Below are positions 1 through 7,800 of a stretch of 64,000 bases of DNA, piece by piece. The stretch is taken from NCBI GenBank assembly GCA_903904835.1, contig CAIVEI010000043.1:26759-90758 (forward strand). Direction: 5' to 3'. A program made the translations under genes and the position numbers. Position 1 is the first letter of the stretch. Every line of letters begins with the position of its first letter. The stretch comes from an uncultured Schlesneria sp. GTDB taxonomy: Bacteria > Planctomycetota > Planctomycetia > Planctomycetales > Planctomycetaceae. The notes below the pieces were generated by a model. It was not told the origin of the DNA. It made no database searches and saw only the letters and a program-made list of their open reading frames with translations.

Positions 1-1
1 T

Positions 2-214
2 CCAATACCGACCCCGCTTCCGTTGCCGGTTCAAGAATCAAAACCAGAAGTCATTCCGGAATCCAAACCGGAAGTCCCTGCAATCGCTCCGCCTGACGCG
101 CCGGTGATCGAAGAACAACCGATGATCGAACCACCTCCGTCGCTGGAAGCAGGCCCTACACCCGAGAAACCGTCGGAACCGTCTCCGCCTCCAGTTCCGA
201 CATTGCCTGAGTGA
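2..214 (+). CDS. C-terminal end of a proline-rich protein (5' truncated by window edge)
   Basis: The reading frame is open from the left edge and stops with TGA at 212-214. About 70 residues are visible, dominated by Pro, Glu and Ser with repeated ESKPEV-type units, so this is a disordered proline-rich tail, perhaps a periplasmic or surface linker. The catalytic or structural part lies outside the window and no function can be assigned. The SixA-like gene begins 27 bases downstream on the same strand, so the two may be co-transcribed. A Met codon at 23 is in frame, but the frame is open upstream of it, so I treat the gene as truncated. Confidence 0.6.
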   Translation, partial: PIPTPLPLPVQESKPEVIPESKPEVPAIAPPDAPVIEEQPMIEPPPSLEAGPTPEKPSEPSPPPVPTLPE

Positions 215-241
215 CATTATCTTCGTCTGTGAGCAACAACT

Positions 242-721
242 ATGTTGAAACTCTGGCTGGTAAGACACGGAGAAGCCGTTGATCCTGATTTGGCGCGTTC
301 GGATTTTCACCGAACGCTGACGGAAACCGGTCGACAGCAGTTGACCGGTTTGACGCGATGGCTGATTGAACGTGTCGAACCGCCAGAACTGATCCTGCAT
401 AGTCCGCTGGTTCGTGCACAACAAACTGCGGAAACAATCGCGGCAGAAATCGGAGCCGATATCGTGACGGTTCGCCTGGAAGAAGCCCTTTCTCCAGGGA
501 TCGACATCGATGAATTGCTTCGTCGAGTCGCCAGCACGGCGGCGGAACGGATCGTCTGCGTCGGACATCAGCCAGACATGAGTCGTTGTCTGGCTGACAT
601 GATCGGCGGCGGCACGATTCATTACTCGCCCGGAACGATTGCCGGAGTGGAATTCAGCGGCCCCATTGTCAGGCACGGTGGACGCCTTCGCTGGTTGGCT
701 GATCCACATTGGTTCGGCTGA
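242..721 (+). CDS. sixA: SixA-like phosphohistidine phosphatase (histidine phosphatase superfamily)
   Basis: A 159-residue protein of the usual SixA size. It opens with the phosphoglycerate-mutase-type signature LVRHGE (catalytic His at residue 9), has the conserved SPLVRAQQTAE segment around residues 54-64, and the second catalytic His in CVGHQPDM (about residue 108). This family removes phosphate from phosphohistidine in proteins such as HPt domains, or acts on small phosphate esters. It is expected to be cytoplasmic because there is no signal peptide. It ends 13 bases before the convergent metalloprotease gene. Family assignment is firm; the natural substrate cannot be read from the sequence. 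Confidence 0.85.
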   Translation: MLKLWLVRHGEAVDPDLARSDFHRTLTETGRQQLTGLTRWLIERVEPPELILHSPLVRAQQTAETIAAEIGADIVTVRLEEALSPGIDIDELLRRVASTAAERIVCVGHQPDMSRCLADMIGGGTIHYSPGTIAGVEFSGPIVRHGGRLRWLADPHWFG

Positions 722-734
722 GTTTCGCCGTTCG

Positions 735-1562
735 TCACTTCAAATGATCGATAATCGCCTGATCCAGATTCGGAATCCGTTTTCGCAACAGCTTACTTAA
801 CGGCGTCTCCTGGGCACCCGAATTGATCTCTTCAAAGTAAATATCCAGGGCCATTCGCGCTTCCTTTGGACCGTGAAGCAGAAAATGGACAATGCCCCAC
901 GAATCGCGATAGTCCTTACCATTCATGTCGAGCAGTTTTCGCTTCGCCTCAAGCTTTTCAATATTTGGCCGCCATCCCTGGTACCGAATCGCGTCACGCA
1001 ATTCTTTCCGATGCGAGTGTCCTTTCTCTCTTGATGACCCGGGCATTTCAAAATATTCCGCCAACCCCTCGTCGATCCAGATCGGGACGTAGGGAAGTGC
1101 CGTATGCAGCAACGCATGAGTCGTCTCGTGCCGAACATCAGTTTCCAGATCGCGCTGGCGATACGCATAAATCCGACCGGTACCGGGATCGGTGCCCGGG
1201 ACATACAATGCCTGGCGATTGATCCCTTCGGGAATTCGAACCCGCAAGTACTGGTCGTAGCTGCGTTTACTTTGAAAAAGATGAATCTGAATTGATTCCG
1301 GCTGGCATTTCAGTCGGAGTGTTTCTTCCAGATCCTGTTGCAGGTCACCCAGGTCTTGAACCAGACCATGCACGTCCTGAAGAGGAAACTCCGACCGAAT
1401 CAAGTACGGTCCCAATTCCCGCTCTTCAGCCCATTGCGAGCTGTCAGCTTGCCCACGTCCACCGCCCCACGTGAAGCTTGATTTGATCCGACTCCACGGA
1501 GATGCATTCACTGACGCCGCAGCGATCAAAATCAGACACGCAGTCAGCGGGGCATAACGCAT
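735..1562 (-). CDS. Secreted zinc metalloprotease-like protein (DUF1570/peptidase-MA-like)
   Basis: I chose the ATG at 1562, which gives 275 residues opening with a signal peptide (MRYAPLTACLILIAAASVNA). The frame stays open to 1811, but that upstream part reads through a dispersed repeat and is not protein-like. A gluzincin core is visible: HETTH at residues 145-149 and a downstream DEGLAEY at 164-170 that would supply the third zinc ligand. This resembles the DUF1570 and peptidase-MA-like families common in Planctomycetota. Export to the periplasm is likely. Substrate unknown. It converges with the SixA-like gene. Confidence 0.75.
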   Translation of the reverse strand: MRYAPLTACLILIAAASVNASPWSRIKSSFTWGGGRGQADSSQWAEERELGPYLIRSEFPLQDVHGLVQDLGDLQQDLEETLRLKCQPESIQIHLFQSKRSYDQYLRVRIPEGINRQALYVPGTDPGTGRIYAYRQRDLETDVRHETTHALLHTALPYVPIWIDEGLAEYFEMPGSSREKGHSHRKELRDAIRYQGWRPNIEKLEAKRKLLDMNGKDYRDSWGIVHFLLHGPKEARMALDIYFEEINSGAQETPLSKLLRKRIPNLDQAIIDHLK

Positions 1563-1986
1563 GTCGCGCGGTATATGAAGTGATCCCAGTTCGGTCAAGA
1601 TGTCTTGACGGCTCAACACTTCAGGCAGAATGGGTAATTGAGGCGTCGGGCAGGAGTTCCACAGGACTGATGAAACGAAATGAAGTCGGGCTGTTTGCGT
1701 TGCTGGGGACGATGTGCCTTGGGAACAGATAGCCGTGAAAAAGGGTGCCACGGTTTTACCGTCTTCGGTAAAGCCGTGCTCGTCGAAGACGTTATCGATC
1801 CATGAAGACACGGCCTTGTCGAAGACTCCAAAACCGTGCCACCCTAAGTTTTGCGTGCCATTCAGGACATAACGAGCAACAGTATGACCTTACGCCAGTT
1901 CGGCCGTTTCATCATGGCAGTGTGCCACGGGCGTGCGACTTAGCTCGCCAGTGCTCTTTTGATCGCGCCACGAGAATAATATCGGC
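1563..1986. other. Intergenic region with a composite inverted repeat
   Basis: About 420 bases without a supported gene. The middle (1742-1845) is an imperfect inverted repeat listed separately. Short frames here overlap the repeat and show no family features. Transcription from the Gfo/Idh/MocA gene upstream on the minus strand runs toward this space. Confidence 0.6.
1742..1845. repeat. Composite inverted-repeat element (GTCTTCG family)
   Basis: The two arms (1742-1778 and 1809-1845) are imperfect inverted copies of one another. Both read AGGGTG-x-CACGGTTTT, then GTCTTCG, then GCCGTG. The left arm is itself a hairpin: CACGGTTTTACCG (1749-1761), loop TCTT, CGGTAAAGCCGTG (1766-1778), with one mismatch. 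A near-identical single arm occurs at 31150-31194 and a related larger element at 40043-40297, so this is a dispersed palindromic family and not a gene-specific terminator. Confidence 0.75.
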
Positions 1987-2961
1987 TCACGCAATTTTTA
2001 CTGTCGATCCGGTCCGGCCCGACGCCAATATCGCCTGAGTCATATCAAAAACCGGCAACGCCGATGCAGGTGGTGAACGATCCGGTTCACCCTTTAAGAC
2101 CATATCAAGCAGTCCCGAAACGGGATTCGAATCCGGTTCATCGGCCGCCAATCGTTCTCGCCGTCCCCCCTCGTCGATCCACAGTTCGTCATGTCGCAGC
2201 ATCAGATCAGCTCGTTCACAATAAATATGCAGGTCTTCACTCAAGTATTGTGCATTTCCGATAAAGCCCATCGTCAACGTGACATCATCAGTCAACAGGG
2301 CAGAAACGCTGGTCACGATTTCCACATGACTTCCCCACTTCTGATTGCGAGCAAAAACTTCGACAGGTTTCAGCCCGGTGACATAAAACAGGGCGTCAAG
2401 CTTGTGGCTACCAGCATCGGTGACATAACCGCCCGGGTTCTGACCCGGATCATCTCGCCACGTGCCACCGATTGTCGACTGCCAGTACTCGACGTTGTTA
2501 GAAATGATAGCCTGCACTGCCCCCCATTTTCCGGACAGAACTTCTCGACGAAGCGTCCGGAACAACGATGTGTAGCGTCGCTGATAGCCGAGCGTAAACG
2601 CCTGCCCTTTGGACGTGGCGTCGTCCGCCAGCCGAATAAGCTCAAGAATCTGCTCCCGATTCGAAGCGAGCGGCTTCTCACACAGCACATGCCAACCGCG
2701 ACTTAAACATGATTTCGACTTGGGATAATGCTCTGCTGTCGGAGTGCAAATGATGGCCGCATCAATTCCCTCGCGTGACATCAGTTCATCGAACGTCTTT
2801 GCGACCCACGCCGAAGGCCACAAATCCGTTTTCAAACGCTCGGCCATCGACGGATGGGCATCGAACAGCGCTACAACTTCGCCCCGACCGTCTTCGATCA
2901 TTTTTTCGCTATGGTGCCGACCCATGCGACCACAACCGATCATGGCAAATCGCATTTTCAT
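1987..2961 (-). CDS. Gfo/Idh/MocA family NAD(P)-dependent oxidoreductase
   Basis: From the ATG at 2961 the protein has 324 residues. The N-terminal Rossmann motif is clear (RFAMIGCGRMGRHH), followed by CTPTAEHY and the family-typical EKPLA (catalytic Lys) near residue 94. The C-terminal half has the expected alpha/beta substrate domain (TDAGSHKLDALFYVTG). Members oxidise or reduce sugars, inositols and related polyols, and planctomycetes carry many paralogues. An ATG at 2988 would add nine residues and is possible. The frame upstream of 2988 crosses a palindromic repeat and is not coding. No signal peptide is seen from the chosen start. Substrate not predictable. Confidence 0.88.
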   Translation of the reverse strand: MKMRFAMIGCGRMGRHHSEKMIEDGRGEVVALFDAHPSMAERLKTDLWPSAWVAKTFDELMSREGIDAAIICTPTAEHYPKSKSCLSRGWHVLCEKPLASNREQILELIRLADDATSKGQAFTLGYQRRYTSLFRTLRREVLSGKWGAVQAIISNNVEYWQSTIGGTWRDDPGQNPGGYVTDAGSHKLDALFYVTGLKPVEVFARNQKWGSHVEIVTSVSALLTDDVTLTMGFIGNAQYLSEDLHIYCERADLMLRHDELWIDEGGRRERLAADEPDSNPVSGLLDMVLKGEPDRSPPASALPVFDMTQAILASGRTGSTVKIA

Positions 2962-3031
2962 TATTGAATCAGCCTGGCTGGTTGGCATCGTCGGTCCCGC
3001 ACCCTTCAAAGGAAAAGGATTTTTCACGTAG

Positions 3032-3050
3032 CGGCGGCTTCCAGCCGCCG
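3032..3050. repeat. Short perfect palindrome
   Basis: CGGCGGCT (3032-3039), loop TCC, AGCCGCCG (3043-3050): a perfect 8-bp stem between two minus-strand genes. It has no T-run, so it is a REP-like palindrome and not a convincing terminator. Confidence 0.6.
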
Positions 3051-3095
3051 AGAAAGGATATTGAACCCAAGGAATGCTGCAAGCCTTTGCAAGAG

Positions 3096-3200
3096 GGGGT
3101 CGGGCGTTCAAATCTCAAAATTGGCTGCGTCGGTCAATTCGTTGATGAAAACCGCTTGTCTGGCCAATTTTGAAATTTTGAAATTTGAATTCCCGACCCC
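3096..3200. repeat. Imperfect long inverted repeat upstream of the oxidoreductase gene
   Basis: The left arm (3096-3125) starts GGGGTCGGG, then TTCAAAT and CAAAATTGGC. The right arm (3163-3200), read as its complement, starts GGGGTCGGG, then TTCAAAT and CAAAATTGGC, with a small internal duplication of TTTCAAAA. The spacer is 37 bases. It lies between two co-directional minus-strand genes. It could act as a transcript-end structure or be a small dispersed element. Confidence 0.6.
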
Positions 3201-3240
3201 AGAACGTAACGCCCTCCCAACTTCATTGGCGCGTTAAACC

Positions 3241-4596
3241 TCATTTTTCATTCAGGCGTTTTTCATGGAACGACTTCCATTCGTCACCAAGTTCCTTCAC
3301 TGTCTTGCCGGTCAGGTCTTTCCAAAGTTCCTCGGTATAGATTCCCTCCCGAGCGGCGGCGTTCAGCTTGCGGACAATCTCTTTGTCATACGTCCTGGTC
3401 ACCCAATCCAGAAAATTGCCGCTCACACGATAGCTGCCATCATATTTCGCTAACGCGAGATTCCCTTTGGTGATTTCAGCCCCTTTCGACTGCGGTTCGA
3501 AAAGGAACCAGCGGATATAATCCGGGATTCCTTCACTCAGCCAACCCGGTGTCGGCGAAGAGGTCCGATCACGTCGTTGACGCCAGTAATTCTGGACAAC
3601 ATGAACCATCTCGTGGACGACACAGCCAAGAGCTTCCCGATCTCGTTCGCCACGAAACCATCGCAGGTTCAGATTCACACTCGCACCCGTTGCCGAGCCA
3701 GGAATATTGCCCATGTCGCCGCGAAATCGAAATGTCACTTCTGACGGGGCTGTATATCCCTCGCTCGGCAACATCGCAACAATTTTCGGATACCACTCCT
3801 GGATGACCCCCTTGAGTTCCTTTCCGGCCCAGTCGGCCATATCAGGCGCCTCGGTCACATCGATCGTGTAATGAAATTTTCCATCGTCGGAATCAAACGT
3901 TGTGAGAACCGGCTTCTGCACAGTCGAAATCGGCTCCGGTCCATCCGCGTCAATCACATCGATTTCGCTGAAAAACGTATTTCCGAATGGATCATGAGCC
4001 TCAGTCCGGGAAGCGTCGACTAACAGATAGCGATATTTCCCGATAACTCCGTCGCCGTTTGTGATTCCAACGCCATATTGTCCACCCCCGTCACCATCTT
4101 TTGGTCGCGTGTCGACACTCGCGATCAAAGTCCAGCCACACGTCGCCGGATCAGTCCGTTTTTTCGGTGCGGGTCTGAAATTGTCAGCAGTTCCGTTTGC
4201 TGCATACAGCTTGTAAACCTGCGGTCCACGAGTCATCCCGTGCCATGAATAGCTGTTGACTTGCTTAACAGAAATTATCTTGCCGAAGTCGATCTGAATC
4301 CGCCCGCCATCGGTCCCCGCACCGAAGAAAAAATTCGCCGACGGCTGGTCGTGGTTTACAGGAACTCGACCATCATGCAGTACGCCAAGATCACCCCCAT
4401 TTACGTCTCGATTGCCATCGACCAGGCTGAACGTTGCGTCGGTCGCTGCGTCGTTACTCGCGGGAGCCGGAACCGACTTGAACGTAAAACTCAACCCGTG
4501 TTCGTGATAACCAGTGGTCACAGCGATCTCCGCTTGCGCTTCCACGATCCAGACGAACGGCAATAATCCAACGAGCAAAGTCGCGCCGAGCTTCAT
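3241..4596 (-). CDS. Secreted basic-secretory-protein-family peptidase with N-terminal discoidin-like region
   Basis: I chose the ATG at 4596 because it starts a clean signal peptide (MKLGATLLVGLLPFVWIVEA, cleavage after AQA), giving 451 residues. The frame opens at 4632 with no better signal. Residues about 25-220 look like a discoidin/coagulation-factor-type beta domain (FGAGTDGGRIQIDFGK). The C-terminal part matches the plant/bacterial basic secretory protein family (PF04450): HEMVHVVQNYW at about residues 328-338 is the zinc site and GWLSEGIPDYIRWF follows. Predicted extracytoplasmic metallopeptidase; substrate unknown. Confidence 0.82.
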   Translation of the reverse strand: MKLGATLLVGLLPFVWIVEAQAEIAVTTGYHEHGLSFTFKSVPAPASNDAATDATFSLVDGNRDVNGGDLGVLHDGRVPVNHDQPSANFFFGAGTDGGRIQIDFGKIISVKQVNSYSWHGMTRGPQVYKLYAANGTADNFRPAPKKRTDPATCGWTLIASVDTRPKDGDGGGQYGVGITNGDGVIGKYRYLLVDASRTEAHDPFGNTFFSEIDVIDADGPEPISTVQKPVLTTFDSDDGKFHYTIDVTEAPDMADWAGKELKGVIQEWYPKIVAMLPSEGYTAPSEVTFRFRGDMGNIPGSATGASVNLNLRWFRGERDREALGCVVHEMVHVVQNYWRQRRDRTSSPTPGWLSEGIPDYIRWFLFEPQSKGAEITKGNLALAKYDGSYRVSGNFLDWVTRTYDKEIVRKLNAAAREGIYTEELWKDLTGKTVKELGDEWKSFHEKRLNEK

Positions 4597-4723
4597 GGCA
4601 ATATTTCCGGTAAAATGCAGCCCCAGCCGCATCGTTACGTGACCAAACTTCGAGAAACTATACCTTCGTTTCCAGCAATGTCACAGCTTTGTTCCCATTT
4701 TCATTCGCCAACAGACACCAAAG

Positions 4724-4763
4724 AAAAAAACCGCCGCGATCCAGCCCGGTAGGATCGCGGCGG
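4724..4763 (-). terminator. Rho-independent terminator of the secretin gene
   Basis: On the minus strand, CCGCCGCGATCC, a 9-base loop and GGATCGCGGCGG form a perfect 12-bp GC-rich stem (4731-4763), immediately followed by seven T residues (4724-4730). It sits about 105 bases past the secretin stop codon. Confidence 0.9.
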
Positions 4764-4867
4764 CCGAGGACTTGCGACAGAGCCTCGGGGGGGTTTCTTT
4801 AGAATCGTTCTGCTCGACTGCGGGTCATCCGAGTTTCAATCGGATAACCCACACATCACGGTCGTAA

Positions 4868-7800
4868 CTAGTTGTTACGTGGGATACCGAGCAATTCTTC
4901 CTCTTCTTCTTGAATGATGATACGTGGAGTCACCATCATCATGAGACTTTCTGTTTCACGGCCAACACCGCTGTTCTTGAACAATCGGCTGACGTAAGGA
5001 ATCTTGTTCAAGATTGGCACGCCCGCCATCGTGCGGCCTTCTTTAAGTCGCTTAACACCACCCAGCAACACGCTACCACCGTCAGGGACGCTTACTGTTG
5101 TTTGAACGGTGATGACTTCGACAACGGGTAGCTGAACAGCAATTCCACCTGCGCTACCGCCCTGTCCCTGTTGGCCCCCTTGTTGGCCTTGCTGACCACC
5201 GCCCTGGCCACCCTGACCGCCCTGACCACCGCCACCACCACCGCCACCAAAGCCACCTTGCTGCGTGAAGAGGGTCTGCATCAGTTGCATGCTACCGAGG
5301 CCACCGCCGATACCGAACTGGCCACCGCCACCTTGACCACCACCACCACCACCGCCGCCGCCACCGAACTGGCCACCGCCGAAGCCGCCCTGGCCACCTT
5401 GTTGACCACCGCCGCCCTGACCACCGCCAGCACCAGCGTTCGTGCCCGTCGCGGTGTACGAGAAGACGTCGGTGATACTTGAGAAGTTGGGAATCAGCGT
5501 CAGACGTACGAATCGACGATCTGCTGACACAACCGGTGTCGCGGTCAGCGTAATCCCTTCAGGAATGATCGAGATAATCGGCGTGTATCCGACTGCGGCA
5601 AAACCAACGGTCGGAACGAGACCCGTCACGAACGGACGTCTTCGCGTATCGCTAACCGTCGCTGGGATACCGTTAAACGTTGTGACTTTAGGAGCGAACA
5701 ACAAGTTCGTACGCGAATCACCCTGGGCCGCCGAGATGAAGAAGAAGGCTTCAAGGTCACTCAGGATCGCAATACCTGTCTGAACACCGGCTGTCGGGTT
5801 GTAACCACCGAATGTTGGAATCCCGACGTCGAACGACCCCTGTTGGAACGGAATTGTCAGGTCTGGTGTGAAACTGGTCGGAGACTTCAGACCGACGACC
5901 GTGTTGCTGGCAGGGTTGTTGATTAAACTCTTTTGTGGAGGTGCATCGAACAGACCTGTCGAAGACGTTTGACCTTGTTGACCTTGTTGACCGCCTTGCT
6001 GCCCTTGTTGACCACCTTGTTGACCACCTTGCTGTCCGCCGCCGCCACCATTCTGACCACCCGCTTGTCCTGTTTGACTGAACAAGTTCTGGCCTGCTTG
6101 TGGAACGAGTGTTGAGCCGAACGGAAGGATTGGCAGAAGGCTGTTGTCAACCTTTGGATATCCGACGGTTGGTTTGATATCAAAGTTGAAGTCGACCCCA
6201 ATTCGCTCGAAGAATCGGTCAGCAACTGTGATGAACCGGACTTCGATGGTGACTTGCAAGTCTTGCAGTCGACGAAGCTGAGCCAGCAAATCCGCGATTT
6301 CTTCGTGAACCTTTTGCGTCTGGCGGATGACCAGACTCAATGTCGTTTCAAACGGTTGAACCCTGGCTTGTCCCCCCGCCTGTTCCCAGGTATCCGGAGA
6401 AATTGTCGAGGTAATCAGATTTGTCAGTTCCGTGAAATCCGTACTTCGGCGTGCACCGTTCAATCGAGAATCTTGTTCGCCAGGAATATTAAATCCATTG
6501 GCATTTGGGCCAACCTGTGCGAATGCCTGGCCGGTGAGACCATTGTTGAGAAACGCCTGATTTGCAAAGCCCTGGCTCGAACCAGGTACTCCACCGAATC
6601 GCGGCGACGCAGCGGAAGAATCCGTACCGAAATTCGGGATCGTGACGACCAGATCTGCAACGTTATAGGTTGCATTGATCAATTCGCCTCGTTGACGAAC
6701 GTGATTCGTGATCTTCAAGACTTCGTCACCAACCATGTACCCCAACTGGAAGCGTTGCAGGATCAGGTTCAATGCACTCTTGACCGTAATGCTGTCAACA
6801 TCGATCGAGATGGCCGTGTTGGAGCTGACCCCTTCTTCTTCCAGACCCGCTTCGTCGAAGACGATGTTGATATCGGCGACTGCCTTGATTTTGCGGATGA
6901 CATCAACAAGTGGCACATTGTCTTCGTGCAACGAAATCTTGCGTTGAAGGTTCTTCTCGATCTGAATTTCTTCTTCGCTCTTGTTGCGATTGTCTACACC
7001 GTACTTACCTTTGCGTTTGTTGACGTTCTCCCACATCTTCTTGTCGAACGAGAGTGGATGATCATCGGTCAGGTCATGGACAAGTCCACGTTCAATATCG
7101 TTACCCGTCTTCAGCCGAGTCTCCTCTTTGTCGCTTTTCAAGTCTTCGTTGAACTTGTTCTGTAGAGCAAGTTGCCCTTTGATTACCATCACGACGACGG
7201 TTGGATCTTTCGGATTCAACTCTTTTGCTTTCTTGGCGACAATGACTGCTTCCGCATATCTCTGTTGCTTGTAGAGTTCATTGTACTCTTCGACGAGCTT
7301 GACCATGTCCTGATCGATGCGGACAGCCGCCTTGATTTCCTTTTCGATCTGATCCTTCACGCGTTTGTTCTCGGCATTCAACGCAATGTTTGGTGCCTTC
7401 TGTTCAATCTCGGTTCGCAGGACGCTACGCGTGCGGTTGAGCTGCTTCATCAGCGGAGCAGCCGATTCAGTCGAAAGCTCGGCGTTTTCCACCTTCGCCA
7501 TCGTCTGGTCGATCAGTTCAAGAGCCTTCTCTGGATCGGTTTCTTTCAATCGCTCGGCCTTGAAGACCGAGTTCAAAACGTCCGCCCGAACTCGCTCGAA
7601 TTTCACGAGTTGTTCCTGTTGAGCGGCATCCATTGGCGTCTGATCGGAAAGTCGCTCTGCTTGTTCGCTCGCCATTTGAATGCCACTACGGTTGGCTCGT
7701 GGAGCCAGGTCACGCAGGTAATCGTTGAGCCGTTGCGTACGGACGGGGTCGAGTCGTTCTCCGGAATCGAATGCCGCTTTGAACGCCTGGTATGCGAGTT

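Noticed and set aside
38..709. Long minus-strand frame opposite the SixA-like gene
   Set aside because: It is an antisense shadow: the plus frame has the RHG and catalytic motifs, while the minus frame has an Arg/Phe-rich, low-complexity composition.
2120..2140. tRNA-like words (GGATTCGAATCC)
   Set aside because: They lie inside the coding part of the Gfo/Idh/MocA gene and no cloverleaf can be made around them.
5171..5482. Plus-strand Thr/Ala-rich frame
   Set aside because: It is the antisense of the Gly/Gln-rich secretin insert and its repetitiveness comes from that coding.
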